Of a stretch of DNA of 64,000 bases, positions 51,201-62,801 are shown piece after piece. Source of the DNA: Tomocerus qinae. Its lineage: Eukaryota; Arthropoda; Collembola; Entomobryomorpha; Tomoceridae. The number at the start of each line of letters is the position of its first letter. The stretch's first letter is position 1. A program made the translations under genes and the position numbers. The notes under the pieces were generated by a model, which was not told the origin of the DNA, did not search any database, and saw only the letters and a program-made list of their open reading frames with translations. The DNA is taken from the NCBI GenBank assembly GCA_020055645.1, contig CM034546.1, forward strand, positions 110,825,375-110,889,374, written 5' to 3'.

Positions 51201-54200
51201 TTTTACTCGTTAGAATTTTTCAAACCTTTCAATTGTCTTCCTGTCACAAAAACTCAGTTTACTGAACTGTACTCACAATTGTATTTCTGTTTCATTGACG
51301 TCCACTGATCATCTTATGTCCATTTTTTTGCTAATTTTCAAAATATTAGATACAATGAGAATATTTGCAGTTTGCAATGCATTGCGTAACATTTTACCGT
51401 TCAAAATTCTAAAGACTAAGTTGCATGAATAAGAAGGTCAATATAAATTGCGTTTTATGATTACTAGATCACACAATTAAAAAATCTTCATTGATAATTT
51501 ACACTAAACACAGTCCAAGCGCAGAAGACCTAATTAGATTGTCATTAATTTATTCTTAAAGGAATCAATTACAATTTCCAGCGTCAAAATATCGTTCTTT
51601 TATAAATCTGTACATTTTATTAGTTTGTTTTTACCAGTAGACGTAAACGCACTAAACAAGGATAGGTATCCAGATTAGTTGGGTAAGAAGACAAGTTGAG
51701 GATATTTAATTTGTAGCGTAAGTAAATAGTAGCAAAGTGTTAAGCGAAACATAAGATTAGAGCAAGGAGTTGTCAGTAATATTCTGTAAGTAGTTAATGA
51801 CTTAGTCTTGTAATCCAAGATGATGTTGATCTGTACATAGTAGTTATTACATAAAAGCTTTTTACATCACAGGTACATATACACTGAGATATATCTGCTA
51901 AGTATCTCCGTATGCACAATTGCCCGTAATAAATATCCAGTTTGAATTTACTGTATTGTATGTATGTGTATTTAATAGTAGTGAGTGTGGGTGAGAGAGT
52001 AAGTACATTGCAGCATCGTGCATTGATAAATCGCAAGGCTCTCTGGGTGAGAAATTTTATGACGTTAATTGAATGAATATTTTGGCCGTATTGTACAAGT
52101 GAAAAAAAAGTTTCTTCTTCTCCTTGGACAACAACAGGTGTTTACGTAGCCATGTCCCCGGAAGCTTCGTTTCCCTACTCTCCATTGTTTCGTCTTGAAA
52201 CATACGTCTCCGCTGGAGGGGAAGAAACGTCTCATATACTTTCATCCGTGTACAAATCTTATCGTTAGTTTATGTTGTTGTAGTTATATTTCCATACCTG
52301 AGCTGGGTTTTACCTTCTTTTATGTACTGTTGCGTTTCATTTTTGAGAGGAGTAGTCATTCTCAAGTAAAACTTGACTGAAAGGGATCTGTACCTACGTT
52401 AAAATCTTTGAAATATTTATGTAGTTACTATTTCTATCTTTTGAGTCTGAACATTGTTGTCAAGATTTGAAAATTCAATCTCCAGTTGAGAAGTTCAGTT
52501 TTATAATGTATTTTCGGTTGATGTAAAATCACATGGTTTGTAGTGCTACATTACCTACCTAGGAGAATTACAACATTACACATGGTGTAGATTAGATTAT
52601 TGTAGAGAGCAAAGGAGGTGGCTTTTGCTCACACAGAGATAATATATATTTTTATATGAATGAGTACAATGAGTAATTAATCTATATATTATTCTCTGGT
52701 ATCACATTTGTATCAGCAAGGTTCTTCGCGTTCATTCTTTGAGTTTACATGCTAACACACTCTTCTAGTAATAAGTGTATGTCCATTTGGTGTTTTTGCT
52801 ACTGATGTTGTACGTGTATCAAACCATAACTCATATCTTTGCAAATCAGCCCAATAAACTTGCTCAGAGATACTAAACTAAAATTTGAAGAGGTGAACAT
52901 ATCAATGTATAACTTTTACTCTTGCCCCAAACTCTATGTAAGTAATGTAATTCCATGTCGTATAACATCCGAAACCTGTTTGGTGTTCACAGTACCTTAG
53001 AATTTTTCTGTTCTGGCCGTCTTTTACACATTCGTCTTCTCGTCTTATTGTAGAGAGCTCGTTTATTTCGTAGAATAACATCTAGAGCACTTTTCCCCAA
53101 GCCGGCTTCCACCACACACACACACACACTCCACACTACTGCACACATGCACTTTTATATACCACTCTGATATTTGCAACTCAAATGATACTTTTCATTT
53201 TCACATCTAGTTTTCTACACAAGAATTCCAATTCAATGGGAAGAACCAGTCAGATCTAATTGAATATGTAGAACCTCACCTCTAAAAATGCGACTAGCTA
53301 GACTTGCATCTGTACGAAAGTTAAAAAATTCGTTTTGAATGAAATTCAGTCAGGAGGAAAAAGCCAGTGGTCTTCCTTGTAATGTGCTGTAATGGGCCCG
53401 TAAAAACGTAAACGTGACCATGGAGTAAGCAAGGGAGAACACTTAGCATAGAGACCAGTTTCTTCTTCACCGGTTTTTCTGGATCGCATCAGTTTTTGCT
53501 ATTTAACCTACTCTTAATGAATTTTCATAGGAAACCATTGAGATTTTGTAACATTTTCTACAGACATCAACTTGCCTTTGTTGCATTGCATATGGAAGAA
53601 CAGTAAATAAATTTACATTCGATTTGTGCGTAGCCAATGATTTGATTGGTCACTTAGACCCGATTGAGGTGTGCACTTAGTTAGCTAGACTGGAATCAAT
53701 TAGAATCAGTATCCTTACTCCGTATCCCTATCTACATACACTATAAGTACCTCTGTTTTGTAATCTTACATCAGCGCTTCTGTATTCCTTATCTAATCGA
53801 CTAAGGTACATTGTAGTAACATAAAAGTACCTTACAATACGCTATAAAATTTTATCTAAGCATACAAAAGGTACTTTTACATTATTCTTACATCTACCTT
53901 ATGTTGCTCATTCGCCACAAGAATATTTGCAAAATAAAGAATTGTTTGTACTCTTTGCAAAAAGTTTGCATACACAAATGGCGAATTCTGAAAAATTCTC
54001 ATCTTTTATATCCGCGTCGTACCTTGACTATTATTAATGATCATTAAAATATCGTCTATAATATAACAGATCTATTTGCCTTCTACATTAGGATATTTAT
54101 AATGGTTCAAGATGCTGTGACATGAGCAATATATTATTTTCATACTAGTATGTTAGTCAAAGTGATTTGAATGTTTCCAGGGCTCCGCCCTCAGGGACAA

Positions 54201-57200
54201 AGTGACGACATGCTCCAGAAAACTGGTTTCCCCCAACCAGTTCTCCGAATCGAAATCGGGGGTAAAGTAGTTGGAAAGAACTGGTTGGGGGAAACCAGTT
54301 TTCTGGGGCACGTCGTCACCTTGCTAATGAGAGGCGTAGCCATGGGACCAATCAAGGCATCTTGATGTTAGTATTACAGGTGATAAGAGCATCCGTGCAG
54401 TGAGATCTGTACACGGCATGTAAACGTTATTATAATTTTAAAGTATTTGTATTCAGTGATATAGTAAATATGTATGTATGTATGTGGGTTCGTTTGGCAT
54501 GGCTCAGTGTGAGTATTCATGGTAGGTACTTCTAGGTCGAGCTATTACAACCTCCGAGGCTGTTATATTATGCATGACACATACATATATGGTTTATGCA
54601 TGCATATCCTGTGCTGAGTCTCAGTCCTCAACCTTATCTCACGTTTGTTTTGACAGCTTATACACACTTGTGGGTTTGTAAAATCCAGCTTTGCCAAGGA
54701 AAAGCTCTGTCTAGTCTACTCACTCACTCCCATCCATCCCATCTCGGTCCAGCTTTACATAAAATATGTTATAATGATGCTTGTAATGTATTCATCTATA
54801 TACTTTGTCTATTTCTATGCTTATACATATAGAAGGGGTATGAGTAATACATTGTTACAGAGTTGAGCAATCCAGTCTTTTCTGTTTATGTATTCTAATG
54901 CCTTGTAGTCATCTATGTTTTGCTTTGGTCAGAGGAAGGCAAGGCAAGTGTAACATTCATTCTTTGAGTGAAGGATCGTTGCTTAGACGGACTACGAGTG
55001 AATGGTACCCTCCCACATAGTTCGTACCAAAAGTCTCTTTGAGTTTCCAAAAGCTCGTAGTAAGTAGGTATAGGTAATCCTAAAATATTTAATTCTATAA
55101 GTGCATAATATTGGATAATGGAAAATGATCTTTCTTTCTTCGAGCCAAGTCAAGTGGTGTGAGGAAAGCATGAGGCAGGGTCCAGGGTCAAGTCAAGTCA
55201 AACACGGGCCAAATGTACACTTATGTTTACAATGCTTGCGGTCGCGGTTGGTTCCAGGTTACCCGGATGGAAATAATAAGCGGATTCATTTCACTAATCT
55301 AATCGGTTGTAAAGGAAACCTTTGTGTATGCGATTATGTATCGCAGGCTGCGTTAACAATTAAAGGAGCATGTCAGTCATGTTATTATCTGTTTGTCTGT
55401 AGTACTTACTTGATACAGGTAGACAACTGTATAGGATGAACATAATGGATAGGTGCATTTATCTATGATGTATGTATTTGACTACCTGGATCGTACTACC
55501 AGTAATAAAAGTAGATGGGTACAGATAGCTGAGTTTGGGTCAGCTCAGTTCAGTTTCAGTTGTAATTGTCGGATAAAGATAGGAATAGCGATAGGAGTAT
55601 TATGTACATTAACCGAAGCAAATAATAAATTCAAAGAGACAGTAGGTTGCCCCATAAAACCAAAGACAGATGTTAGAGCGTACACTAATCGATCAATAAT
55701 AAGAGTCTTTCGTTTCCCAAAAGTTCGTTTGGCTAGGTTATGGTTCGGATGTGCTGGTAGTTAAGTCATAGGCGAAGGCAACAATTCATATCAGATCTCA
55801 TTCTATATGTCAGGTATCCACGTAATGATTGTGGGCTTTAAAGGGTTAAGGGCTCATCACATCATCGTAATCGCAGCTCATAATAGTCATAATTTCCTAT
55901 AAGTGTGTGTGGTTTTGTCGGCAGAGCAAGAAGGAAATTTGGGGTTTTCTCGGAAGATAGTGTACTGATTTTTTGTGAGTTCCTTCCCTTAGGTTGTTCA
56001 AGGCGCCTGGGTTGGGCCCCTTTGCTCGGCCTTGTCTCGCAACAAATGATCAGTCACACCTCCCTTGTTCTCTGTCACCACCGAGACACTTTTTTCTTAT
56101 GCCGACTCGCAACCACTGCCCCTTCCTACATTCATATACCTTCTATCTCTAAATTTTGTCTTCTGTCTCATCTAGTCAATATCCCACTCTCATAAGACAA
56201 CCATGTCGTTATTTATGTTACACTAATTGATTCTATCTCACTAGTCATCCCACACTTTTTTCAGACCTTTCAACGTGCGGTAGTTACTTAATAAAACCAA
56301 TAACATCGTTAATGCTATGTCAGTAGGGGAAACATGAACATATTTACTAAGTGAATTCTTTTGTGACATCTTTCCCACTAGTAGCGCTATTCTTAACACT
56401 ATCTCAAGTACTTTTATTCAATAATCAAAATTATTTGTAAGAAATGATAAAAAATATTCTAAAATAATTTAGATTCTCCGATTATTTTCTTAACTGTTAT
56501 ATCCACAATTTTTCAGAGAGAGATCTATTTGTTATAAAATATTCTATATGATCTACTTTACACATTTTAAGACAATGGCAATTGAATTGAAATTGTTTAA
56601 AAATAATTCATGAATTTTTTTTTCTCATTGTCAGTAGTCAGTATGATTAGTAAAGCTTGTTATGATGAGGAGTGCGTATAAATGGCAGTATTCGAGTACA
56701 GGGTGTTGTGTGCGGATAATTGGTGGAGAGGTTTTTGCTGGAGATGCGAGTAGCATCATGGATGACGAGTGTTTTGTTTTGTGTGTATGTATGCATTTAG
56801 GGATTAATGAGTCAGATTGCGTCACCGAAAAATGGTTGAGTCGCGTCTGTTTTGTGTTACGTACTTAGGCTAATGCAGTTGAGGATATTCGGCAAGAGAA
56901 AATAAAAATTTCATTAGAAGAAGGTAATGTGGCATTCTGAAATTCACAGACAGAGGAGTTGAGTGGAGTGTAGCTCAGGTTTTTGTACATGTAGTTTTTT
57001 AGCTCATCAAAGGATGTTACGATCATCGAAAGGGAAGCAACCCGCCCAGGCGCCGTTTGTGCTTTTTCCTCGAGGGCTTTTACGACCCTCCTAATGAAGC
57101 TGTGAAAAAGTCCCACTTGAAAATATGGTTTCCGCTACTCTGCACTCACAAAAAAGAATCAAGAGTTTCCTTGAGAACTCGATTTGCAAGCGAGGAGCAT

Positions 57201-60200
57201 GGAACATGTGTTCAGGATGCACTCACTTCAATCCTTCTCTATCTCCTCCATTCCTCTCTCAATCTAAATCTAAAAACAAAGAGTCACTCTTGATTGAGTG
57301 ATAATGGAATCTTCGTCTCACTTGACTAAATGTGCATTCATTCCCCACAAATTGTCTTTAATTGCTCGAGTTTCATGTCCAACCCGAGTTAATTTGCTTT
57401 TCTAGTAGTAATCCATTCAACTTGAAACTTTGGTCAGTTAACCATACAATTAGCTATAAAGTATAGCAGTATGTCAGTACACTTGTTTCATTTAAATAGT
57501 ACATATGTGAACTGTGAGCATGAGTAGTGATTTGTGTATCTTAATTATAATTGTTATTAGGCTCGAGTTGGATGTAAATAGCTAGCGCTAAATAACAGCC
57601 ACTTAGCTCCTATGTAATTCTAATGAATGTTTTATTTAGCATTAGACATTGATACAAACACGGATAAGACTCCAAAGTGCTTTAATCACTATTAAAGCTC
57701 ATTTATTAATTCTGCATTGTTTCAAATGCTTCGACTCAACTTGTGCTGTTACGTATTATTTATGGTGTTACAAACAGTTTACTCACTCAATATTTCAAAG
57801 GGAAACTGTATACTAGTACAGTACAGTACAACAGTTGTATTCTAGGAATGGAAGTGAACCAACATTAGTTTACAAGGTAGTTAGTAGAATATAATAGAAT
57901 GGAAACTGTTGGATGCTCTTGCTCACGAGCTGGTAAAGTGAGATATGATAAGACAAGAAATAATGACGCGAGAAAAAAACTGACCCATATGTTTGGGAAA
58001 GATTCTCATCAGAAATATTGTGAGAATGAAACAATTGCTTTGGCTATATAACATTTAGTACGATTGTAATACGAGCGTACGTAAGTGTAGTAGTGATTGT
58101 AATATGTAGCATTAGGTTTATTAGCTCCTTGGTATGTAAGTATTTATGTAGTGCATCAATTTAGTCAGGATTGACGTACTTAGCTGTCAGAATGGAATAT
58201 TAGCTGATTGTTTTAAAGGGCAGGGGTAAGGGGAGGAAAAAAATGGTCCGTATGTGAAAATATGTATTTGTTTGTATTTGTACACGTTCTAGATATAGAA
58301 GTCGCACCTTGATGTTTACAAATAGAGTCGGCTGTAGCATTTAGTAAGACAAGAGCGATAGAGATATAAATGGTGCCATCACGCCGAGCTTCTTCTTGCG
58401 CTGGTTAAGCGAATGATAGATGATGATAGCCGTGCAGGTGCATCTGCTTCGTTTTTCCGTCCATTGCACTCGACTGCACTCGTGGATTTTCTGTTTTTGC
58501 TTGATTTTGCTGATGTGGTGTCTGTCGGGGCGTGTGTCAGGCCAGGCCGAGTCGGAGCGAGACAGAGGGGCTTTGATCGGGTGTCAATCACGGCATACGA
58601 AGCAGGAAACGAGGGTGAGTCTTCTGTACGGGTGCATCCTCATCTTTCCGCAGAGTGGATCTCAGGGAAACAATTTGCTGGTCGAGGCGCCTTGCTTTGG
58701 TCATCGCGAGTTTCGCTTTGTTGACCGAGCGTACCTTCCTGCGCCTTGCCGTGAGGTCAGCCCCGACGTCACTGCTCTCTTCTTCTCTTTCTGTGCTTTA
58801 TTTATGATGCCGCGCCTTCCCAAAGTCCATAAGGCCCTTTTCATCATCCTAATACAACGTATTTAGGTACTTGTGTACATCTCTGTTCCAAAGATATACT
58901 CTTTATCATTATCTAAATGCGAATGCAATGTCCCGGTCATCTCCCTTTGGTGTATATATAGCAGAGAGATTCTTTTATACGCTAAACTATTTCTTAAGAA
59001 CTCACATCTAATTTTTTCCCTAATAATACAAATCCTAGTTGAGATCTTGTCATGCTTGCCAACTTTATTGCTAGCTGCCGCTTGGAAACCCCTTCTCAGA
59101 ATTTCTCAACCACAGAAAATTTTGGAAATCGTTAATAGCACTGTATAACTCTCTCAAATATCTAATGTCTATCTAAATTCATTTGGCTGTGTGCACTACT
59201 ACTAGCTGGGTTTGGTTAGGCTTCCTTAACAATTGGCATTAGAGTAGAAAACTGTTTCCAGTTGTATCTTATGCAAACACGCGAGTTGAGTTGCTGAGTA
59301 TTACGAGTCAACTTGGGCTATAAAAATTTTATGCTTCTATTACTGTACATTGTGCAATCTGATTGTATTATATATGTATAGGAGGCCAGGCACTATCATG
59401 TTTGCATGTCCATATCTTTTTTACACTTACACTTGCACTCCTCACTTATATCGAAAGGAAGTATAAATACATTCGCTATATGGACAGCCAGTTTTTTGTG
59501 TTTTTAGGTAGTCACCTGATGCAGTCCTCTCTCTCCACGTTCCATACAGTCCAATGTACAAAGTAGTGTATGTAGTATGTATTTAAATATGCACAATAGG
59601 ACTCCATTCGCATTGTTAGAGAATGCTTGTGGACAATTCTGGCCGAACATCACGAATTTGGCAAACTTTTTAGTTATGATGTGTTGGGTTTGGGATGTGA
59701 ATGAATGAATCTGTCGAGACTCTGGCCATCCCACCAAACCAAAAGCTCTCAGCTATGTAAATTACACAGCACACATATGTAAATGTTTTTCTAAGCTATA
59801 CCTAATACAATAGTGTCTTGCTGTTTTGCTTTGGTTTGGTGTGGTGGTTCCCGTCTTGACATGATATGGCAGTGATCTCCTGACTGGTGAAATCAAATGA
59901 GTTGGTTTCCACTTTTTCATGCTTAAGAGTTTTATCCTTGACTATCATTTATTCATGTACGAATCTAAGCATTATTACATATCTAACATTACGTACGAAA
60001 TCTAAATCTATATGAAAAGAAGTGGCCTGAAACTTTAGTGACTACCACAATGAATACAAATCCATCATGTTTGCAGTTTATTATGACTCATGGTCAGTTC
60101 ACTTTATACTATATGCATTAAGATTTACTTGTAATCTGTGTAAATGTATTTACATCATGTAAATGTTTAACTTTCCATACTGACTCTGGACATAGTTTAC

Positions 60201-62271
60201 GCAGCGTGGTTTGTTTGATTCAGTATTTTTGGTGGATGTCTACCACTTTTGTTTTCATGGGAAAATGTAAAGCTAAAAATAGTTGACAAGAATAATGTAA
60301 ACACTAATAAAGGATTAGGTTTGGTAATTCACGGATGAAAAATTTTACGGTGGAAGTTTATCAATGGACTTGGAATACATAGAGTTCAGTCATCATCACA
60401 TCCAACATCACATAATATCAAGGCAGTAATCACAGAGTGGAATAAATATGTAAATTGTTGAAGGACGCACGCAATGCAATAATAGTATAACATTATGATT
60501 GCATTGCAGGTAACAATAGCCATGTTACTTATTGTGTATACATTCTGTAGGGCATGTCACATGATGACAATATTTATCATCCCAGTTTAGAATGAAATGT
60601 CATTTTGTTTTGTTCGATGAATATTTTTGAAAAGTTGTACTAATAGTGACTTTTGTTTATTGTTTATAGGTAAAGATTTGGTTCCAAAACCGGCGGAGCA
60701 AGTACAAGAAGTTGATGAAAGCGGCCCAAGCTCAGACCTCAACGGGATCCAACCAACCGCCCACCCAACAACAAGAAAATTCAAATGAAACAATGAGCCC
60801 TCAACCACCTGATTCTTTCCCATCTCAACCTGGCGACCTCAGTCCTCCTCCAAATCCCAACAACCCGTCTCAGGTTAGTAGACAATATTTTCCATGCATA
60901 TTTATAGAGTTTTGAGTAGATGTCTGAAATGTGCATATAAATAGAGTTGATGTGAAGCTTGCTGAATTTGACAATTACCAGGAAATGTAGTTTCTCACCG
61001 AAATCGATTTCTGCAGAAGGAAAAGTCTAATTTAAATAGGTAGGATATGCATCGCATCATACTCGTTTGTAAGACAGCTCCAGTCATATGCAAAAGACAC
61101 GTAGACAGGATTTGACAATAACTAGAAAAAAAGGAGCCAGGGAAATGGAATGCAATTCGCGGAATAAACGACTCATAGTCATTCGATGGTCCTTCTGTCC
61201 AGGCGAGTGAAATTAGTTCATGTGTGGTTCTTCATTTGTCGCTGGCCTACTAACTCAAGGCTTGCATTGCATGCTAGCTATAGCACCTTCCTTCTTTTGC
61301 ATGTGTTCATATTATTTCCATATCTTCGTATATATCATTCCTTTGAAGGATAGCCGCATAGCTATATAGCATATTTACTTTCTGGCAACGACGATAAGGT
61401 AGCTCAATAATAATCGTTTCTTTCGTATAGCATATAGAATCCTTGTGTAGGACGACCCTTTTAGATATAAACACGGGATCCCTTGGCCACACGTGCATTT
61501 GGCACGAAATCTTTTACCAATATTATTCTTTGTTTTTTTTACTATACTGCTATATAATAATATAACGTGGTCGTGAGTGGTTGTTCCAAGTTTATTGTTA
61601 GTATTTAGTATTGCGATATTATTTATCATTGTTAGTGCCATATACCTACTGACATGGGTATTCCCAGTTGGACGAGAGGCTTTCATTGTTCTCAGTAGTG
61701 CAATAAAAGACATGCCAAGTACAATGTACAAAACAGGAGAGAATTTATTAGACATGTATATCTTACTTGTATGAGCATGTGCAGGTGGTATGGTTAATAG
61801 CTCAGATATAATGTAGGAGATATAGAGCACAATTAATTTTGCAATCGATCATGCCAGATAAAGAGCATGGTAAGTGTTATTATCACGTTTTCACATTTCT
61901 TGAATTGGATGTAATAGAGGTAAATTGTTTCTTGAGAGATAAACACTTTCACGTGGATAGAAATCGAAAGCGGGCATTTCGTAGGTATATAGAAAAACGT
62001 GCGTTGAGTAAACATGCCACAGTTTTATGTAATTTGAAGCACAGAATAATTGAGTAAGGTAACACTGGAAATAAGCGATAAATCTGACGAAAACTTGTTG
62101 GTTGTGATTTTGCAGGGAAGTTGTTCATCACCGGTGTCACCGTGGGAAGTGAAAGCCCCCCCGCACCAGACGCCAGGCCCCCCTGCCCCTCATCACCCGC
62201 ACCCTGGCCTTCCGGGTCACCAAGCGTACCAGTATCATTGGTATCACCAAGACCATTCGCTCCTCACGTAG
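45245..62271 (+). CDS. Dll: Distal-less homeodomain transcription factor
   Basis: Four coding exons: 45245-45413, 47463-47644, 60670-60873, 62116-62271. All are GT-AG and in frame, giving 236 aa. The homeodomain (residues 74-133) matches Distal-less/Dlx: [10 protein letters not shown] start, [19 protein letters not shown], then [14 protein letters not shown]. It carries Gln50 and Asn51, so TAAT-type DNA binding is expected. The GKGKK stretch just before it is also Dll/Dlx-like. The N-terminus is short, with a poly-Ala tract (about residues 13-23) and a YHLG...SPPKD block known from Dll. The C-terminus is Pro/His-rich and ends [10 protein letters not shown]. In other animals this nuclear protein specifies distal appendages. 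Two points are open. The frame runs upstream of the ATG to 45152, where an AG acceptor could add residues from an unseen exon. An acceptor at 47436 would add nine residues before the homeodomain. Confidence 0.96.
45414..47462 (+). other. Distal-less intron 1
   Basis: A 2-kb AT-rich intron with donor G|GTAAGA and two competing phase-compatible acceptors: ATAATGAG|GA (exon start 47436) and TATATAG|AG (exon start 47463). No further coding exon is recognised in it. Confidence 0.75.
50591..50608. repeat. CTA microsatellite
   Basis: Six tandem CTA units within Distal-less intron 2. Confidence 0.8.
53113..53128. repeat. CA microsatellite
   Basis: Eight CA dinucleotides within Distal-less intron 2. 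Confidence 0.8.
54172..54350. mobile_element. Nested palindromic (fold-back / MITE-like) element, about 179 bp
   Basis: The inner arms, 54202-54244 and 54277-54319, are 43 nt each and reverse-complementary with two mismatches, around a 32-nt centre. Similarity continues outward, with gaps, to about 54172 and 54350, where GGCTCCGCC on the left faces GGCTACGCC on the right strand. Each inner arm also holds its own 8-bp hairpin, AACTGGTT-TCCCCC-AACCAGTT. The element is visibly GC-richer than its surroundings. It is non-coding: the open frame across it is a by-product. No convincing target-site duplication was found by eye. Confidence 0.7.
54469..54484. repeat. TATG microsatellite
   Basis: Four tandem TATG units, shortly after the palindromic element. 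Confidence 0.75.
58380..58830. other. GC-rich, CpG-containing island inside Distal-less intron 2
   Basis: About 450 bases markedly richer in G+C and CpG than the flanking AT-rich intron. The composition leaves long open frames on both strands (for example 58420-58866 plus, 58379-58591 minus) that overlap in different frames and match no family, so they are probably side effects. A plausible splice pair, acceptor before 58541 and donor GAGG|GTGAGT after 58614, delimits 74 nt. That would shift the Dll frame and soon meet a stop. Candidates are an enhancer, an alternative promoter, an untranslated exon of a nested or antisense transcript, or recently inserted DNA. Confidence 0.45.
60874..62115 (+). 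other. Distal-less intron 3
   Basis: A 1.2-kb intron, phase 0 at both ends, between the CAG|GTTAGT donor and the TTTTGCAG|GG acceptor. A minus-strand open frame of about 150 codons at 61375-61830 overlaps other frames and resembles no protein I know, so it is not called. Confidence 0.75.
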
Positions 62272-62460
62272 ACCGTACATTCCGTGTGTAAACAAGGTTG
62301 TGCATTCGCATTCCACATTGTGTGTGACTCTTTCTGTGCATATATTATATTATATGATTAATATTATCATCAGAGGGGTAGCCCTTTAGTTCCTTCAAAT
62401 ATTCGGATTTTTGTTCTCTCTACTCCCCCCACTCATGTTTTAATTTGCTATAGACACAGT

Positions 62461-62466
62461 ATTAAA
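62461..62466 (+). terminator. Candidate polyadenylation signal of Distal-less (variant)
   Basis: ATTAAA, a common variant hexamer, about 190 bases after the stop codon. A canonical AATAAA follows at 62796-62801. Either could be used. Confidence 0.35.
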
Positions 62467-62795
62467 GAGGAATGAAATCCGAACTGCCAATTTATTCAGC
62501 ATCTTATATCTTGCTCCTCATTTTGTACTCATACACATTGTCTACACAGTACCTCAATGTATATATGTAATAATATTGACACAATAATATATTTACTATA
62601 CCTATAAGCATCATCAAACTCATCATCAGCATAATATTAACATGCCCCATTCCATTATTATTATTATCATGTGTCTAAATCAGTCGACTATATATACATA
62701 CCTACTACACATCAATGACAGGTAAACGTCCCTTTGATCATATTGCCAATTAATTACAGAATCTGCCTACATACGTCTACGCACTGGTACGGACT

Positions 62796-62801
62796 AATAA
62801 A
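62796..62801 (+). terminator. Candidate polyadenylation signal of Distal-less (canonical)
   Basis: Canonical AATAAA about 525 bases after the stop codon on the same strand. Confidence 0.4.

Larger units (their letters stand above)
47645..60669 (+). other. Distal-less intron 2, 13 kb, splits the homeodomain
   Basis: The donor follows the CAG codon of homeodomain residue 44, and the acceptor precedes GTA AAG ATT TGG (Val45). This is the position I recall for Dll/Dlx genes. Inside are CTA, CA and TATG microsatellites, a nested palindromic element (54172-54350) and a GC-rich island (about 58380-58830). The frames at 55125-55439 and 55453-55764 have about 100 codons but match no known family. Its size suggests it houses cis-regulatory DNA. 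Confidence 0.8.

Noticed and set aside
54171-54365. Open frame across the palindromic element
   Set aside because: The frame exists because the inverted repeat is GC-rich. The peptide is a by-product of palindromic DNA.
55125-55764. Two consecutive plus-strand open frames of about 100 codons, several Cys in the first
   Set aside because: No recognised family and no phase-compatible splice pattern linking them. The second frame opens with GTG rather than ATG. Likely chance in the long intron.
58420-58866. Plus-strand open frame of 148 codons with a hydrophobic start
   Set aside because: It lies in the GC-rich island, where stops are rare; another plus frame and a minus frame are open over the same bases. 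No family resemblance.
61375-61830. Minus-strand open frame of about 150 codons in Distal-less intron 3
   Set aside because: No recognisable domain, overlaps other open frames on both strands, and lies inside an intron. Without transcription evidence it is best treated as chance.
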